64,000 nucleotides of DNA from contig CM049985.1 of the NCBI GenBank assembly GCA_016630955.3, forward strand, positions 2,976,001 through 3,040,000. The letters are read 5' to 3'. The stretch comes from Didymella arachidicola. Its lineage: Eukaryota; Ascomycota; Dothideomycetes; Pleosporales; Didymellaceae. The notes under the pieces are model-generated. The model saw nothing but the letters and a program-made list of their open reading frames with translations. It did no database searches and was not told the DNA's origin. Of the stretch, positions 30,379-42,000 are shown piece by piece. Positions within the stretch are counted from its first letter, which is position 1; every line of letters starts with the position of its first letter. The translations under genes were made by a program, and so were the position numbers.

Positions 30379-33375
30379 TTATTCTTCGTCTTCTTCGTCT
30401 TCCTCGTCCTCTTCCTCGTCATCTTCTTCCTCTTCAACAGCCTCGGCGGCTTCAGCGACTTCGTCCTCTGCCTCAGCGTCAACTTCATCATCCTGCACCA
30501 AAAGGTCCTCGACGACACCACCCTCACGCTCCATACGAAGATACTCGTCCCATTCGGGGAACATGTCCTCATCGCCCTCACCATCATGAGGAGGTACTCC
30601 GATGAGCTTAGAGACCTTGCTCTTATTCTCCTTCTCCAAGTTGGTCTTCCACTGTTTGACTAACCCTGCTGTAGTGCTGGGCTTATATGTCTGCGAGAAG
30701 AGGACAGCCTCAGCGAAGCGGTTCGTCTTGACAAGCAAATCCACACACGCTTGCAGATCACCGATCTGCCAGAGTGCGGAGAAAGCCACGTTGTTCGCTG
30801 TTGCTGTCTCGGCTAGAGACGCAAGCTCGCGGAGACCAGATTCGTCCGAAGTGGCGGAGTAGAGCAGTAGCAACGAGCCAAGGTCCTTAGCCTTGACAAA
30901 GCACTCCTGCGCAAGTTTTATGTCCCAGCCCGTCAGAGCAGCGTCACCAACAGTCTTCCATTTGTGCTCGGTGTCCTGCTCGCGTGCGATCTCAGTAGCT
31001 TGCTGAAGGTCGCCCAGTGAGAGAGCAAGATCGAAGCGGTGCTCGGGGTCAGTAGCGACCTTTAGAGCCATTTCCTTGTACCCCTGGCCTTCCAAGAATC
31101 GTGCGATCTTGTTGTTCTGGTCCTTTGGCACAGAGGGTAATGTCTCCTCTGCAGCCTCAAGCTCCCCTCGTAGGATCAAAGTCTGGTACTCAACAACGGC
31201 GAGCGACAGAGCAAATGACACAACGTTGACATCTTTGTCAGCAACGTAAATCCTTGAGTCGCGAGCAAGGTACCCGAGGACGTAGTGTGGCGAGTCGAAG
31301 TGGGAAATGGTGTAAGTTTGGTCACCAACTAAGTAGTTGAGGCGGTTTGTGCTGTTCGTGTAGATGAAGCAGTCGCCGACCCAGCAACCTGTGCGTACAC
31401 TATTGTTTTGTCAGTTGTTGGTCTTGAGGCAAAGCGTCTTGTCACGTACCTCTCGTTAATATCGCAAACAACCTCAAAGGCAGACTCAGCGCCATCCTCG
31501 TCGATCTCGCCGCTTTGTAAAGCCTCGAGGTAGTTCTCCCTGGAGTACCGCAGGACGTAGTATGTATCGTCTGTGGCCAACGTAACGAGCTCACCGCTCT
31601 CTGACCAGAAAACGCACTTAGGCTCTACTTCAATCCTTCGAACAAGGGCGCCAGAGTCCCAATCATAGAAGCCGATACCGCCCTGGCCCTTGACTCCCAA
31701 CAGAACGCCGCCGCTCAGACCGTCAGCGGAGAAGCCGACGTTCAGGACGCTTCGTTCCTTGAAGTTACGGAAGATCTTAACACTTGTGGCTGATTCCCGG
31801 ATCGCGTAATCCTTGTCGTGATCTTTTGACGCCCAGCAGAAGTCCAGGGCGGAGCCAAAAGCCTGGTTACGGAGCGCCAGAGCAGTGTAAATGATGTACT
31901 CGCCATCTCCGCATACAGCGACGAAACGACCGTTCGGCGAGTGGAGCAAAGATTGAGGGTAGATTTCGGTCGAACCAAGGTCCTTAGACGGTAATGTGAG
32001 CCTTTCGGCGTCCTTTAGCGAATCGTTGCCCTTGATCGTAGCTGCGAGGATATCGTTGTGCTTGGCCCATAGAACCTTGCCGCCGGCGTCCATGCTGACC
32101 GCTGGCTCCTCTCGACCCATTGAGATGACCACAGCTCCATCGTCGAAACCAAGCGCAATGCCATTCTTGCTCTTCTGTGACGCCACACACCATGATCGCT
32201 CGAGACCGTAGTTCAGTGACTGCTCGAGGCGGTATGTCGACGAGTGCCAAATCTTGATTGTGCCATCCTCAGATCCAGAGATGATGACAGGAAGTTCAGG
32301 GTGGTACACGGCGAAGCTGACATTCGATGTATGGCCCTCCAGTGTTGCAATGAGCGCCTTTGTGGTGTAGTCCCAGACCTTGACGGTCCGGTCGTCAGAC
32401 GTTGTGAGAAGGTAGGGCTTGTCCGATTGAGGGTAGTAGTCGACAAAATTAACACCCTTTGTCTCGTGCGCCTCAAGAGTGAAATTAGGGGTCGAGCTGC
32501 CCAGCGACCAGATCTTTACGGTTCGGTCGAGACAGGCGGAGGCAAATGTGTTGGGGTCTTTGGGGTTGATCGCAATGCCCATAACGTAGTGCTGGTGACC
32601 AGCGAATTCTTGTACGCCTGCAGCTTGTCAGCCTGACTATCAATGCACTCCTGGTGTAGTGTCCCTACATTTCCAGCCCTTCTCCCAATCCCACAGCTTT
32701 ATTGTCATGTCATCCTAGAGGCGCATCAGTCTTGAACCTTGAACCCTTCCCATGCGCAACTCACACTGGCTGTCAGAACAAAAGGCTGGGTGGGGTGGAC
32801 GGCGATTGCGCGAATATAGTCGGGGTGTGCCTCAAACGATGTGACTTTCTCCGAGGTATTGTAGTTGTAGACGCGCATTTGGAAATCATCAGAACCTGTA
32901 GTCGAGCCGCGTCAGCACTTAGTCGAGGTTGAGGTTGAGGCTCGATGAGTCGCACCTGCTACAATCCAGTTCTTCCTCGCAATGAAGCGACCAGCGCGCA
33001 CGGGGACATCGGTGAGCTCGAATGTCTTGACGATCGATTGCGTTATGTACGACCAAATGTGAACGTGTCCTGCCACGGTCAGTGTCCACCGCCATTGTCT
33101 GTTCGTGGCTGTGCATACCGCTGTACAGCGTCGTGAGGATCCATGGCTCAGTCGGATGGAAATCTTCGAAGTGATTCAGTATTGTGGTCGACTCGTGGGA
33201 GCGCAATTCCTACCAATGCCTGCCCAATGTTAGTATGAGGCTTCGAGTACTTTTGGCGCGCGGCTTTACTGACCCTTGACTCTCTCTGAGCGCGCAAAGA
33301 GCTGCCTCTGTTCTAGTGTAAGTGCATTGCCTGAGCTTGTGGTAGTAGCCAGCTCACCTTCACGTCGAGACGCAT
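30379..33375 (-). CDS. SEC27: COPI coat beta' subunit (COPB2/Sec27)
   Basis: 860-aa WD40 protein of the COPI coat, which binds dilysine signals for Golgi-to-ER return. Nine exons: 33375-33358, 33307-33274, 33219-33214, 33163-33119, 33069-32956, 32895-32765, 32714-32669, 32617-31450 and 31399-30379; every join keeps frame. The N-terminus reads MRLDVK|RQLFARSERVKG|ID|FHPTEPW, as in other COPB2 proteins. Two beta-propellers (for example HPTQPFVLTASDDMTIKLWD and ITIKIW-type blades) are followed by the alpha-solenoid (ALSLAVVEYQTLILRGEL...). The C-terminus is a run of Glu/Asp of about 40 residues. The third exon is only 6 nt (GCATTG); see findings. Intron 2 has a perfect TACTAAC branch site. Confidence 0.94.
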
Positions 33376-34488
33376 CGTCGTAGCTTGTGTGGATTGTCGT
33401 GGAGGGGTGGGTTCGGGGAGACGTGGCTTGTTGTAGCCAGTCTAGAGGAGCGCAGACAGAGACCACGTGTTGTGAAACGAAGTCCTTGGGTAGAATAGGC
33501 GTGGACAGACCGCTGGACAGAACGACTGGGACGAAGTTGTAAGGGCCCGCTCCGTGTCCACCTCCGCGATGCTGCACCTGTGTCCGCTTGGCAACAAGGG
33601 TTCACGATTTCCTAATGCGGCAAGAATCAAACCCATCGATCTCGGTGTTCAATGCGCAACATCACCGGTCAGCCCTGGTCGATTGCTCCTCACGAAAACG
33701 CCCGTTCTTGGTCAGCACCTACTAGCAGGAACATCGAGCAGACTCACTCTAATACGTGCGCTCTGGCAACAGCCCAAGAAACTGAATAAAACTAATTCTG
33801 GCACAAATTTTTTGGAAATTGTCTGGTCTGTCTTTCTGAGCAGGTAATATAGATCAACTGCATTTCAGCTCGGACTTGTTGGGCATATAAGTGAGGGCTA
33901 CCCTCTGATGTTCCTGCCAGTGATTGCTTACAAAAGATGGGTTTTGTAGAGGCGGACATGGTCTAATGTCGTGCACTGGGCAACAGCCAGCCAGATGACA
34001 CCTTCGTCTTTGTGCAAAGCAGTACGTGAACTTTTCTCAATTCTCCTCTACAACTATTTACTCGAGATGACCTCCCCACAAGTGCCCACTGCACTCCAAG
34101 CGGCTCTCCCACAAATGCATAATAGATACTCTGAATCATGCTCCAAGCCGTCCATCGTCCATAGCACGTGCCATCCGTGCATCAATATGAGGGAAAAACG
34201 GTCTTGCGGTTAGCAAAGACTGGTATCTAAGAAGTGAATATACAGAAAGATCCAAAATATGTTAAAGTATGGTATAAAGGTGAGACAAGTTTAGCGAGAG
34301 TGTCCGAACATAGTAGACGACGATATGTGAAATAGGTGCGTGTGCTAGATGCGAGATGCGAATGCTAGCATGGATAGGTCGGTTTGCGAGATAGATGCTA
34401 AGATCGAAGCCTAGGCGTGGTTGGACTATGCGTGCGCTGAATAACAGGCTAGAGGCCCCCGGAGTAAGAGATGCGGTTGGACAGTTGC
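33376..34488. other. Intergenic region, COPI promoter and MSB2 3' end
   Basis: 1.1 kb between the COPI beta' start and the MSB2 stop. Open frames of up to about 100 codons lie near 33550-33850, in the part that should be the COPI promoter, without recognisable features. Confidence 0.55.
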
Positions 34489-37400
34489 TCAGTTCCAGCC
34501 CAGAGAGTTCTCGGCCATGACGGGTGCGGAGATCTGCTGTGTACGGATGCTCTGTCCACGGCTGCTGGCACTTCCATGGCTGCCGCGGCTGCCGGGTGTC
34601 ATGCGGCCATCGCGAGCACCACGCATCCAGGCAGCTGCACCACCAGGGATAGAGCCGTAAGTCATGCGGCTCGTGCTGGGAACGGAGCTGGAGCGTGAGT
34701 GGGCAATACGCTTGTTGCGGTACCTGCGAGCGACGAAGAACATAGCTGCACCGTAAGCCATAGCACCAACGATAGCTCCACTGGCGATGCCTGCACTGGT
34801 AGGGTTGATCTTGCGGCTGGCACCGGCATCACTTCCTAATGCGCCACCATCACCAGCGCCTCCAGTCGGGGTCGCGGCAAGGTCGTTTCCAGCGACATTG
34901 GAGCCGCCGGAGATAGACCCGCCGGCCGCCAGAGGACAAGCAGTGTTAATCAAGTTGGTCAGATCGTTGACGGTGGAGTCCTTGTTGTGCCAGAATGGAT
35001 CCGCAGGGTTGCGAAGCTGAGCGGCAAGTTTGGTCTGCAAGTCCTTGGGAATAGTGAACATAGCCATGGTGGTGATGAAGCCCTGGTACTGCGTAGTGTC
35101 GAGAGGCTTCAGTCCGTAGTTCTTGACCTCAGAAGTCGAAATGTTGAGACCATCGGCAATAGCTATTGGGAGGTAGTGGAATATCTGGTTGCCGTTGTCC
35201 TCACTGCCGGCCACGAAGGGGTAGTTCAGAGGCCACTTGAAGCAAACTTGACCCATGAAGGTGTCCTGCGAGACTTCGCTGGGAACACCACCCGGGGGGG
35301 CGATCATCCTCGGCAAGCTGGAGGGGATGCCAACACTAGTCGAGGCAGTGGGCGATGGGATTGAAGAATTCTCCTGAACGATGCTGGTGAGGACGGGAAG
35401 CGTAGTCTCAGTGTTGGTGGCAGTGGGGGCAACAGTACGGATGGGGCTCTGCGAGCTGGTCGTTGATGGTGTTGTTGGGACTGGCACCGAGCTGACGAGG
35501 GTGCTGCTTGCAGGAACTGTGACGCTAGTAGATGCAGGGGCAGATGCTGACGTCGAGAGTGTCTCTGATGCCGAAAGAGTAGCAGAGGGCACATCCGAGG
35601 ACTGGGATGCAGATGATCCAGTACCAGAGGCAGATGCGGAAGCTGCCGAGGTAGCAACGGAGGTTGACTCAGTAGGGGAGGCGGAGGGAAGTGCACTGCT
35701 TGAGATCAGACCAGAAGAGGAGGGACTCTCAGAAGCTGGAATGGAAGTTGGGATGCTGAGAGTCTCGCTGGGCGAGATGGTAGCGCTCGAAGAGACACCG
35801 GTGCCAACTGATGTCGACGGGACAACACCAGAAGAGACATCTGATCCAGAGAGAGTAAACGAGGGCAAAACACCTGAGGAAGTGGACAAAGAGGCGCTAG
35901 CAGAGGGTGTCACACTTTCAGTGCCAGTGGGCAGGGGTGTGATCGAACCAGAGACAGTTGCTGAAGGCACAATGCCAGACGAGATAAGGCCAGATGAGAA
36001 GTCCGAGACGATGCTGGAAGCAATGCTGTTGATGTCCGATGTTGGGATGGGCACGGGAAGTGTACCGGTTGGCAGAATAGAAGCCGAAGTGAGAGCAGAC
36101 TCGGCGCTTGACACCAAACTTGAGATCACACTTGGGAGAGCAGAGCCAGTGGGTACAGCAGATACAGCGGACGACAAGAGGCTGGACAGCTCGGAAATGA
36201 TTGACGGCGCGACCGACGGCAAAATGCCAGAAGCCGATGGCGAGGGTGTGATCGAGGCTGAAACAGGTGCGGTGGGGTTAGCAGAGCCCGAGCTGGGAAG
36301 TACGCCAGTGGGTGCGACCTCAGAAACCAGCGAAGACAAGAGCGAAGACAAGTCGACAAGAGCAGAGCTTGTAGGAGTACTCTCTGAGGTGGGGATAGCA
36401 CCTGAGGCGCCGCTAGTTATCGTAGCAGATGCAGTGGGAGATGCGGACTCTGTACCGAGCGCTGTGGTGATACCGATGATGATGCCACCGCTAGAAGCTC
36501 CAGTAGGGACAACACCGCTGCTGGGAATGATGCCAGACTCCACAGCTGAGGTGGGTGTGGGCTCAGCACCAAGGATGGATGACAGGAGAGAGCCGATGAG
36601 ACTACCAGTGAAGGCTGTCTGAGATGTAGGAGTAGCCTCTGCACTCTGGACGGGCGAAGAAAGACCACCTGTAGGTAGGATGATCTGAGAACCTGAGGGT
36701 ATGACCCCAGTCGATGCAACCTGGGAAGTAGGCGTGGCCTCGGGACTCTGGAGCAGCGAGGAGAGGAGGCCACCTGTAGGCTGAATAATTTCAGAAGCAG
36801 GGGGCATGGATCCGGTAGAAGCATCCTGAGTAGGCTCGGGAAGGAGTGAGGACAGAAGACCACCAACGAGACCAGACGATGAAGTAGGCAGTACAATCTC
36901 AGAAGCAGGAGGCATGGATCCGGTAGAAGCACCCTGAGTAGGCTCGGGAAGGAGTGAGGACAGAAGACCACCAACGAGACCAGACGATGAAGTAGGCAGT
37001 ATAATCTCAGAAGCAGGAGGCATGGATCCGGTAGAAGCACCCTGAGTAGGCTCGGGAAGGAGTGAGGACAGAAGACCACCAACGAGACCAGACGATGAAG
37101 TAGGCAGTACAATCTCAGAAGCAGGAGGCATGGATCCGGTAGAAGCACCCTGAGTAGGCTCGGGAAGGAGTGAGGACAGAAGACCACCAACGAGACCAGA
37201 CGATGAAGTAGGCAGTATAATCTCAGAAGCAGGAGGCATAGACCCTGTAGAGGCGACCGATGTAGGACGCTCGATAGCATCGGAAGTGGTCGCCTGCGAG
37301 GGAGTCTCCGAGGTTCCAGGAACGATGAAGGGGCCCTGGAAGCTCGATGCGGCGGATGAAGGTGCCTCCAATGTGGCAGCAGCAGAAGTGGTGCCGGAGA

Positions 37401-39057
37401 TGATTACATCGGGCAGTGTGCCAGTAGGAGCGGCCTGCTGCTCGGAAGTAGTAGGCACCGGGGTCGGCTGGACGATGGACTCGGACGCAGGCAGGCCACT
37501 GTTGGACGGGAGAAGACCACCAAGCAGGGACGACAGGAGGCCACCGCCGGCTGAGCTCTGTGTAGGCTGCTCATCCGCAATCGATTGAGTAGGCACAGAA
37601 GGTGCAGATGATGTGGTGGGCTGAACAATCTCGGACGCAGGAGGCAAAGAACCAGTCGGAGCTTCAGCAGCGGGCGACGATGTAGGCTGGACAATTGCAG
37701 ATGAGGGAGGCAGGACACCGGTGGGTTGCTGCTCAACAGGGCTGCTGGTGGCAGCAGCGGTCTCAGTGTTCGAGCTGGTAGGAATGACGATGTCCGACGA
37801 TGCGGGTAGGCCAACAGAAGGCTGATGAGCGGTGCTGCTGGTCACAACCTCAGGAGCCTGAGAAGTGGGCACTGAAGAAGGCGAGGCCGATGTGCTAGGC
37901 GAGAGAATCGGCGAGAGGATGTTTGAGAGCTGGGGCAGAATGCCAGTGCCGGCTGCGGACGACTGCTGTGCAGCTGGGGTGCTGCTGGTCACAACCTCAG
38001 GAGCCTGAGAAGTGGGCACTGAAGAAGGCGAGGCCGATGTGCTAGGCGAGAGAATCGGCGAGAGGATGTTTGAGAGCTGGGGCAGAATGCCAGTGCCGGC
38101 TGCGGACGACTGCTGTGCAGCTGAGGTGCTGCTAGGCGCTTCGGAATCAGAGGGAGTCTGAGAGGTTGCAGCCGCGGGAGCCGAAGGCGACGCCGGTGTT
38201 GTAGGCTGTACAATCTCCGAAGATGGGGGCAATGTGCCGGTTGGCGCAGGCCTCTCAACGTCAGGTGTGTTCTGGACCTGAGAAGAAGAGGGCTGCTCCT
38301 CAGGTGTCGAATTTGGTGTGGACGATGGTGCCGCGGCAACGGACGAAGTAGGGTCTTCTGGCACGGAGCTGACGACGACCGTTGTGGTCGTTGGCTCCTC
38401 AGGCGATGAGCTTGGTATGGAAGATGGCACAACGACGACGGTGGATGTGGACTCCTCTGGCGTGGTGATTGGTGCTGCAGCTGAGCTCGAGGAGACGATC
38501 TCAGGGGTTGTCTCAACAGGTGCGCTCGACAGAGCTGGCGCAGAAGAGACCTGCTCCGGTGTTGTCGAGGACGAAAGACCTGCTGACGAGGAAGAACTGG
38601 CAGTGCTGAACGGGAGTGGAGGCTGGGGTTGCTCAGGTGTCGACGTGGTAATGATGACCGACGAAGGCGCCGCACTCGGTGATTCCTGCTCGCTCAGAGT
38701 AGAGAATAGGTCGGATGTCGAAGGCGACGATGAGGTTGACTGGGACTTGATCAGGGAGTTGAACCATGATGTGAAATTTGGAATCTGAGGTTCTCGCTTT
38801 TCGCTGCTCGAACTAGACAAAGAAGTCGGAGAGGAGGAGGATGTAGCGGGTGCCGTGACGTTAGCCGTGGTCTCTGTGTTGATCTGGCGCTTGACATGGC
38901 GCGGGAAGTAGTAACGGGGCTTGCCCTGTGTTTGCTGTGGCTGCGGTGCTGGCATGGCCTCTGCTACAGCAATGGGTCCAGAGCCAGACATGCTGGCCAT
39001 GACCAGGGCAGCGGCCCATACTGATGTCGAGCGCGTCATGTTTGTGATTAATTTCAA
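34489..39057 (-). CDS. MSB2: MSB2-type signalling mucin
   Basis: 1522-aa transmembrane mucin, one exon. In fungi Msb2 acts upstream of the Cdc42/Ste11 MAPK branch that controls filamentous growth and, in pathogens, surface sensing. Signal peptide at the start (the second Met, MTRSTSVWAAALVMASMSG, is a possible alternative start). About 1150 residues of Ser/Thr/Pro-rich mucin follow. The conserved extracellular domain starts near MGQVCFKWPLNYPFVAGSED and includes IFHYLPIAIADGL and MAMFTIPKDLQTKLA. A membrane helix (AGIASGAIVGAMAYGAAMFF) precedes a short basic tail (RRYRNKRIAHSRSSS). Mucin repeats: four 36-residue units and two 49-residue units (listed separately). Confidence 0.9.
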   Translation of the reverse strand: MKLITNMTRSTSVWAAALVMASMSGSGPIAVAEAMPAPQPQQTQGKPRYYFPRHVKRQINTETTANVTAPATSSSSPTSLSSSSSEKREPQIPNFTSWFNSLIKSQSTSSSPSTSDLFSTLSEQESPSAAPSSVIITTSTPEQPQPPLPFSTASSSSSAGLSSSTTPEQVSSAPALSSAPVETTPEIVSSSSAAAPITTPEESTSTVVVVPSSIPSSSPEEPTTTTVVVSSVPEDPTSSVAAAPSSTPNSTPEEQPSSSQVQNTPDVERPAPTGTLPPSSEIVQPTTPASPSAPAAATSQTPSDSEAPSSTSAAQQSSAAGTGILPQLSNILSPILSPSTSASPSSVPTSQAPEVVTSSTPAAQQSSAAGTGILPQLSNILSPILSPSTSASPSSVPTSQAPEVVTSSTAHQPSVGLPASSDIVIPTSSNTETAAATSSPVEQQPTGVLPPSSAIVQPTSSPAAEAPTGSLPPASEIVQPTTSSAPSVPTQSIADEQPTQSSAGGGLLSSLLGGLLPSNSGLPASESIVQPTPVPTTSEQQAAPTGTLPDVIISGTTSAAATLEAPSSAASSFQGPFIVPGTSETPSQATTSDAIERPTSVASTGSMPPASEIILPTSSSGLVGGLLSSLLPEPTQGASTGSMPPASEIVLPTSSSGLVGGLLSSLLPEPTQGASTGSMPPASEIILPTSSSGLVGGLLSSLLPEPTQGASTGSMPPASEIVLPTSSSGLVGGLLSSLLPEPTQDASTGSMPPASEIIQPTGGLLSSLLQSPEATPTSQVASTGVIPSGSQIILPTGGLSSPVQSAEATPTSQTAFTGSLIGSLLSSILGAEPTPTSAVESGIIPSSGVVPTGASSGGIIIGITTALGTESASPTASATITSGASGAIPTSESTPTSSALVDLSSLLSSLVSEVAPTGVLPSSGSANPTAPVSASITPSPSASGILPSVAPSIISELSSLLSSAVSAVPTGSALPSVISSLVSSAESALTSASILPTGTLPVPIPTSDINSIASSIVSDFSSGLISSGIVPSATVSGSITPLPTGTESVTPSASASLSTSSGVLPSFTLSGSDVSSGVVPSTSVGTGVSSSATISPSETLSIPTSIPASESPSSSGLISSSALPSASPTESTSVATSAASASASGTGSSASQSSDVPSATLSASETLSTSASAPASTSVTVPASSTLVSSVPVPTTPSTTSSQSPIRTVAPTATNTETTLPVLTSIVQENSSIPSPTASTSVGIPSSLPRMIAPPGGVPSEVSQDTFMGQVCFKWPLNYPFVAGSEDNGNQIFHYLPIAIADGLNISTSEVKNYGLKPLDTTQYQGFITTMAMFTIPKDLQTKLAAQLRNPADPFWHNKDSTVNDLTNLINTACPLAAGGSISGGSNVAGNDLAATPTGGAGDGGALGSDAGASRKINPTSAGIASGAIVGAMAYGAAMFFVARRYRNKRIAHSRSSSVPSTSRMTYGSIPGGAAAWMRGARDGRMTPGSRGSHGSASSRGQSIRTQQISAPVMAENSLGWN
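36805..37236. repeat. Four 108-bp tandem repeats in MSB2
   Basis: Units 36805-36912, 36913-37020, 37021-37128 and 37129-37236, each 108 bp and nearly identical, encoding a 36-residue unit containing GSMPPASEI[IV]LPTSSSG and LVGGLLSSLLPEPTQ. The unit length is a multiple of three, so copy changes keep the frame. Confidence 0.95.
37841..38134. repeat. Two 147-bp tandem repeats in MSB2
   Basis: Units 37841-37987 and 37988-38134, almost identical, encoding a 49-residue unit containing AAGTGILPQLSNILSPILSP. Frame-preserving. Confidence 0.93.
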
Positions 39058-42000
39058 GCACTAGATCCTTATTAAGATATGTCGAGGGTACCGTGCGCGA
39101 GCAGAGTCGGTGCACCTGCCAGCGTGAGACTTGAACGTTTGCATAGATGCAGGAGCAGCTTACAGTATGTTGTTGTTCAAACGAGTGTACTTGACAAGAG
39201 TCAAAGGTGGATAAAGAATGGACCTGAGCTCATGTTAGGACGGTGGACGTCTAGCAAGGTTCAGGCGCATACTCACTAGACTGGCAATGCAGCTAGAGAG
39301 GTGACTGAGGCCTGGGTGAAGGTAGGCGTCGCAGTCGCAGTGAGATCCGTTTTTGTGATGGGTCTATGCCGTCATGTTTGACATGAACCGATTCCAGAGG
39401 TGCGTGAGAGACCGTCGTTCCAGTGGCGCAGGGTCTGTCAACCAGATCTGACACACGCCCAGCTATCGGCAGGCGATGCAGGGTCAACAAAGAGACGATT
39501 GGCGGCGTGGCGCAACGGCGGACTGCTGCTGCAACAAAGAGTCGACGAGGTTCGTTCGGCGTGGGGAGTCGGCGTTCCTGATCGGCGTGAAGCTTGCGCG
39601 TCGTGCAGGGTCAGAGCGAGGCTGGGAGAACAGAGAACGGCGAAGGTCGCGCGGCGAACAACGTTGGGACGTGGACGGCTGTCCAGGCAAACGAAGGTCG
39701 GATCGGATTACTACGAGGCGGAGGCAAGGCGTCGGGAAGGAGCGGTCGCGATTCGGAGAATCGTGCAAAGGGAGCGTAAGCCCAAGGGCGGCGGCGGACA
39801 GGTGTGCTGGACAGAACTGGGGCGCGAGGGGATCTCCACGGGCAGCCACGGGCGGGTGATGCACACTTGTAGTCGGGACTGGTAGTGCGCACTACGTTCG
39901 AAAACTTGTCGGCGGGCGTAGAGAGGGTTTGGTGTCGAGAACTCGAGAACGGCGGGCTGGAGGGTGGAGAAGGAGAACAGCAGCGCGCCGTGGCCGCCAG
40001 CGATTCAGTCGTACAAGGGCCTTGAAGGGCCGCTCCAGGCGCAAAACGACGGGTCAGGCTGTTCAGACAGGGGGGGGGGGAGCCGAACGAGTCGCTGCGC
40101 TGCCCGTCCACTGCAAGGCCGGCAAACGGATCCACCCTGAACAGGACTAGTTGCTAGCAGGCCGGGGGCGTGGGCGGCGTGTTTGCTGCATTCAATAGCG
40201 CCCGCAAAAATAGACGGGGTCAGGCACGAACATTAGGGGTTGAGGGTCACGACGAGACAGCAGCAGCACAGAAGAATGGACGGATGGCAGGGCCTCGCAC
40301 AGCAACGCAATGTTCAGCATTCAGCTGCTGCTCTTGTGCACCTCACCACTGTGCCTCCAAGTCTGCCCCAACCTGCCCCAATCTGCCGAGAATGTGCTGG
40401 CTCACGAGTGGCCCGTTTAGATTGCCTCTGGCGGTTGCGCAGCTCTCATACGCACTAGCAGGGGCTCTCCAATATCAATCCCAGATTCCCCTCGGCACCT
40501 GCACGGCTCGCGCACGAAATCAACGCCACAACGTGCTTTTTTGCTTCCAGCACTTCCAGCACTTCCAGCAACGCCCGCCCAGCGCTGCAGCTTCTTCTCG
40601 TGTGCGCACCTGATGCCCGCTGCTCGCACCTGTGTGTAGATCCTGCAGCGGCTACGGTCCCGGTGTGGAGTGACAGCGCTGTTATCCAACAAACGCCTGC
40701 CCAATCAGCGCACGCGAGCCCAGTCGCTCCTACCCAGCCCTGGCTTCATTTCGGAAGGTGGAACCAGGGTGCTATGGCTGCTCGAATGAACGCCGCAACC
40801 CTCCAACAAACAAGCCTCTTGTCCCGCGCGCACGCTGTTCACCAAATGTGCACTTTAATTGCCTCCACCCTGCGGCAAAAGAGTCGACCTGGACCCCGCA
40901 GATAAGGTGCACATCGTTGCTGTCTGCTGCGCCGTGGTTGCACCGTCTCTCTGCTGACATGACAATCTCTTCACTGCAGGTCTCTTTATTGACCTGCAGC
41001 CACAATCGCGCTGAGTGTTGTGCTGCCGAGCGCGCCGTTGGCAGACCTTCCCACGAGCTGCTGCTAACGAGGCTGCGAGACTATCGATTTTCCTCGAGGT
41101 ACAATCGACTCTGGCACGGCGTGACCTTTCTCATCTCTAATACTCTGGTAAAGTTTGCGCCTAAGGCTGACGGCAGTTTGACGTCTACCCGCCCGTGCTA
41201 TCTACAGTGTCTACTTCCACGCTTGTGCCTCACCCAGCATCGAGGCAGCCTCCTGTCTGTGCCTCATCCAGTACCATTCTGGAATCGCGCTCGCAGTGTC
41301 GAGCGATCTTGCTCAGCTTTTCTGTCCTCCACACCGCGACACTCCTCGCGAAGACGTTTCCACTTTGGTCCACCGTCTGCTCGCTTTCATCGAAAGATCA
41401 ACTGCTTTCCACCACTTTGAGGTTCCTCAGGTCCAGTGCGTTTCAAAGCTCGGGAGCTTCACCAAAAAGGACAAATGTCATTCTTTGACATCTATTCTTG
41501 GTCTTGTCCCTCCGTGCAACAACGGCACCTCGAACCAAATACGAACGCCTCATGCACATTGTATGCTTTCTTGTCAGTAACGCTGGCCGAGTCGGTATGA
41601 GCTGAACGAACGAGGCTGCTGACGGGTGTTGATATACCCATCACGTGCTGTGTAATCTCAGGTTCAATCAATAGTGCCACCTCGCTAGCTCACGGTCCGC
41701 CGCTTGGCAGCAATCCCTAAAGGTTGGACATCTGTCTTCCATCGAATACCGGTATCAGGGTGCAACCCAGCTGCAATCACGTTGAGCCGATCCAAAGTTC
41801 TAGCCATGCTGCTGATTTGCAACATTTGGTCCCTTGCATCTGCCATCAACATCTGAAACACGCGCTCGGCCGAGGGCACTCAGCCTCGTCGCTCGGCCTG
41901 AAAGAACTCTAGGTTGACATGATGAGGTTTGACGCCCACAAATTTCGTAAGCATGTGAGATGTCGCTCGCACAAAATATGTCGTTTAGACCGTGATACTT

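Noticed and set aside
33163..33274. Single intron in place of two introns and a microexon in the COPI gene
   Set aside because: Joining 33274 to 33163 keeps frame but gives RVKDFHPTEPW, losing the conserved Gly-Ile; the microexon restores it exactly. Kept only as the refuting alternative.
35381..36622. 413-codon open frame antisense to MSB2
   Set aside because: Lies wholly inside the repetitive Ser/Thr/Pro-rich MSB2 coding sequence; its composition (Glu/Val/Gly/Asp-rich) is what the opposite strand of such codons gives. No domain.
36417..37280. 287-codon minus-strand frame with repeated Leu/Val-rich 36-residue units
   Set aside because: It is the +1 shadow of the MSB2 108-bp repeats; the repetition comes from the DNA, not from a separate protein.
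37989..38675. 228-codon Arg/Pro/Leu-rich frame on the minus strand
   Set aside because: Alternative frame of MSB2; low complexity and no independent support.
39611..40135. 174-codon minus-strand frame in the GC-rich MSB2 upstream region
   Set aside because: Composition (Arg/Pro/Ser) follows the local GC bias; overlapping frames of similar length exist on the other strand.
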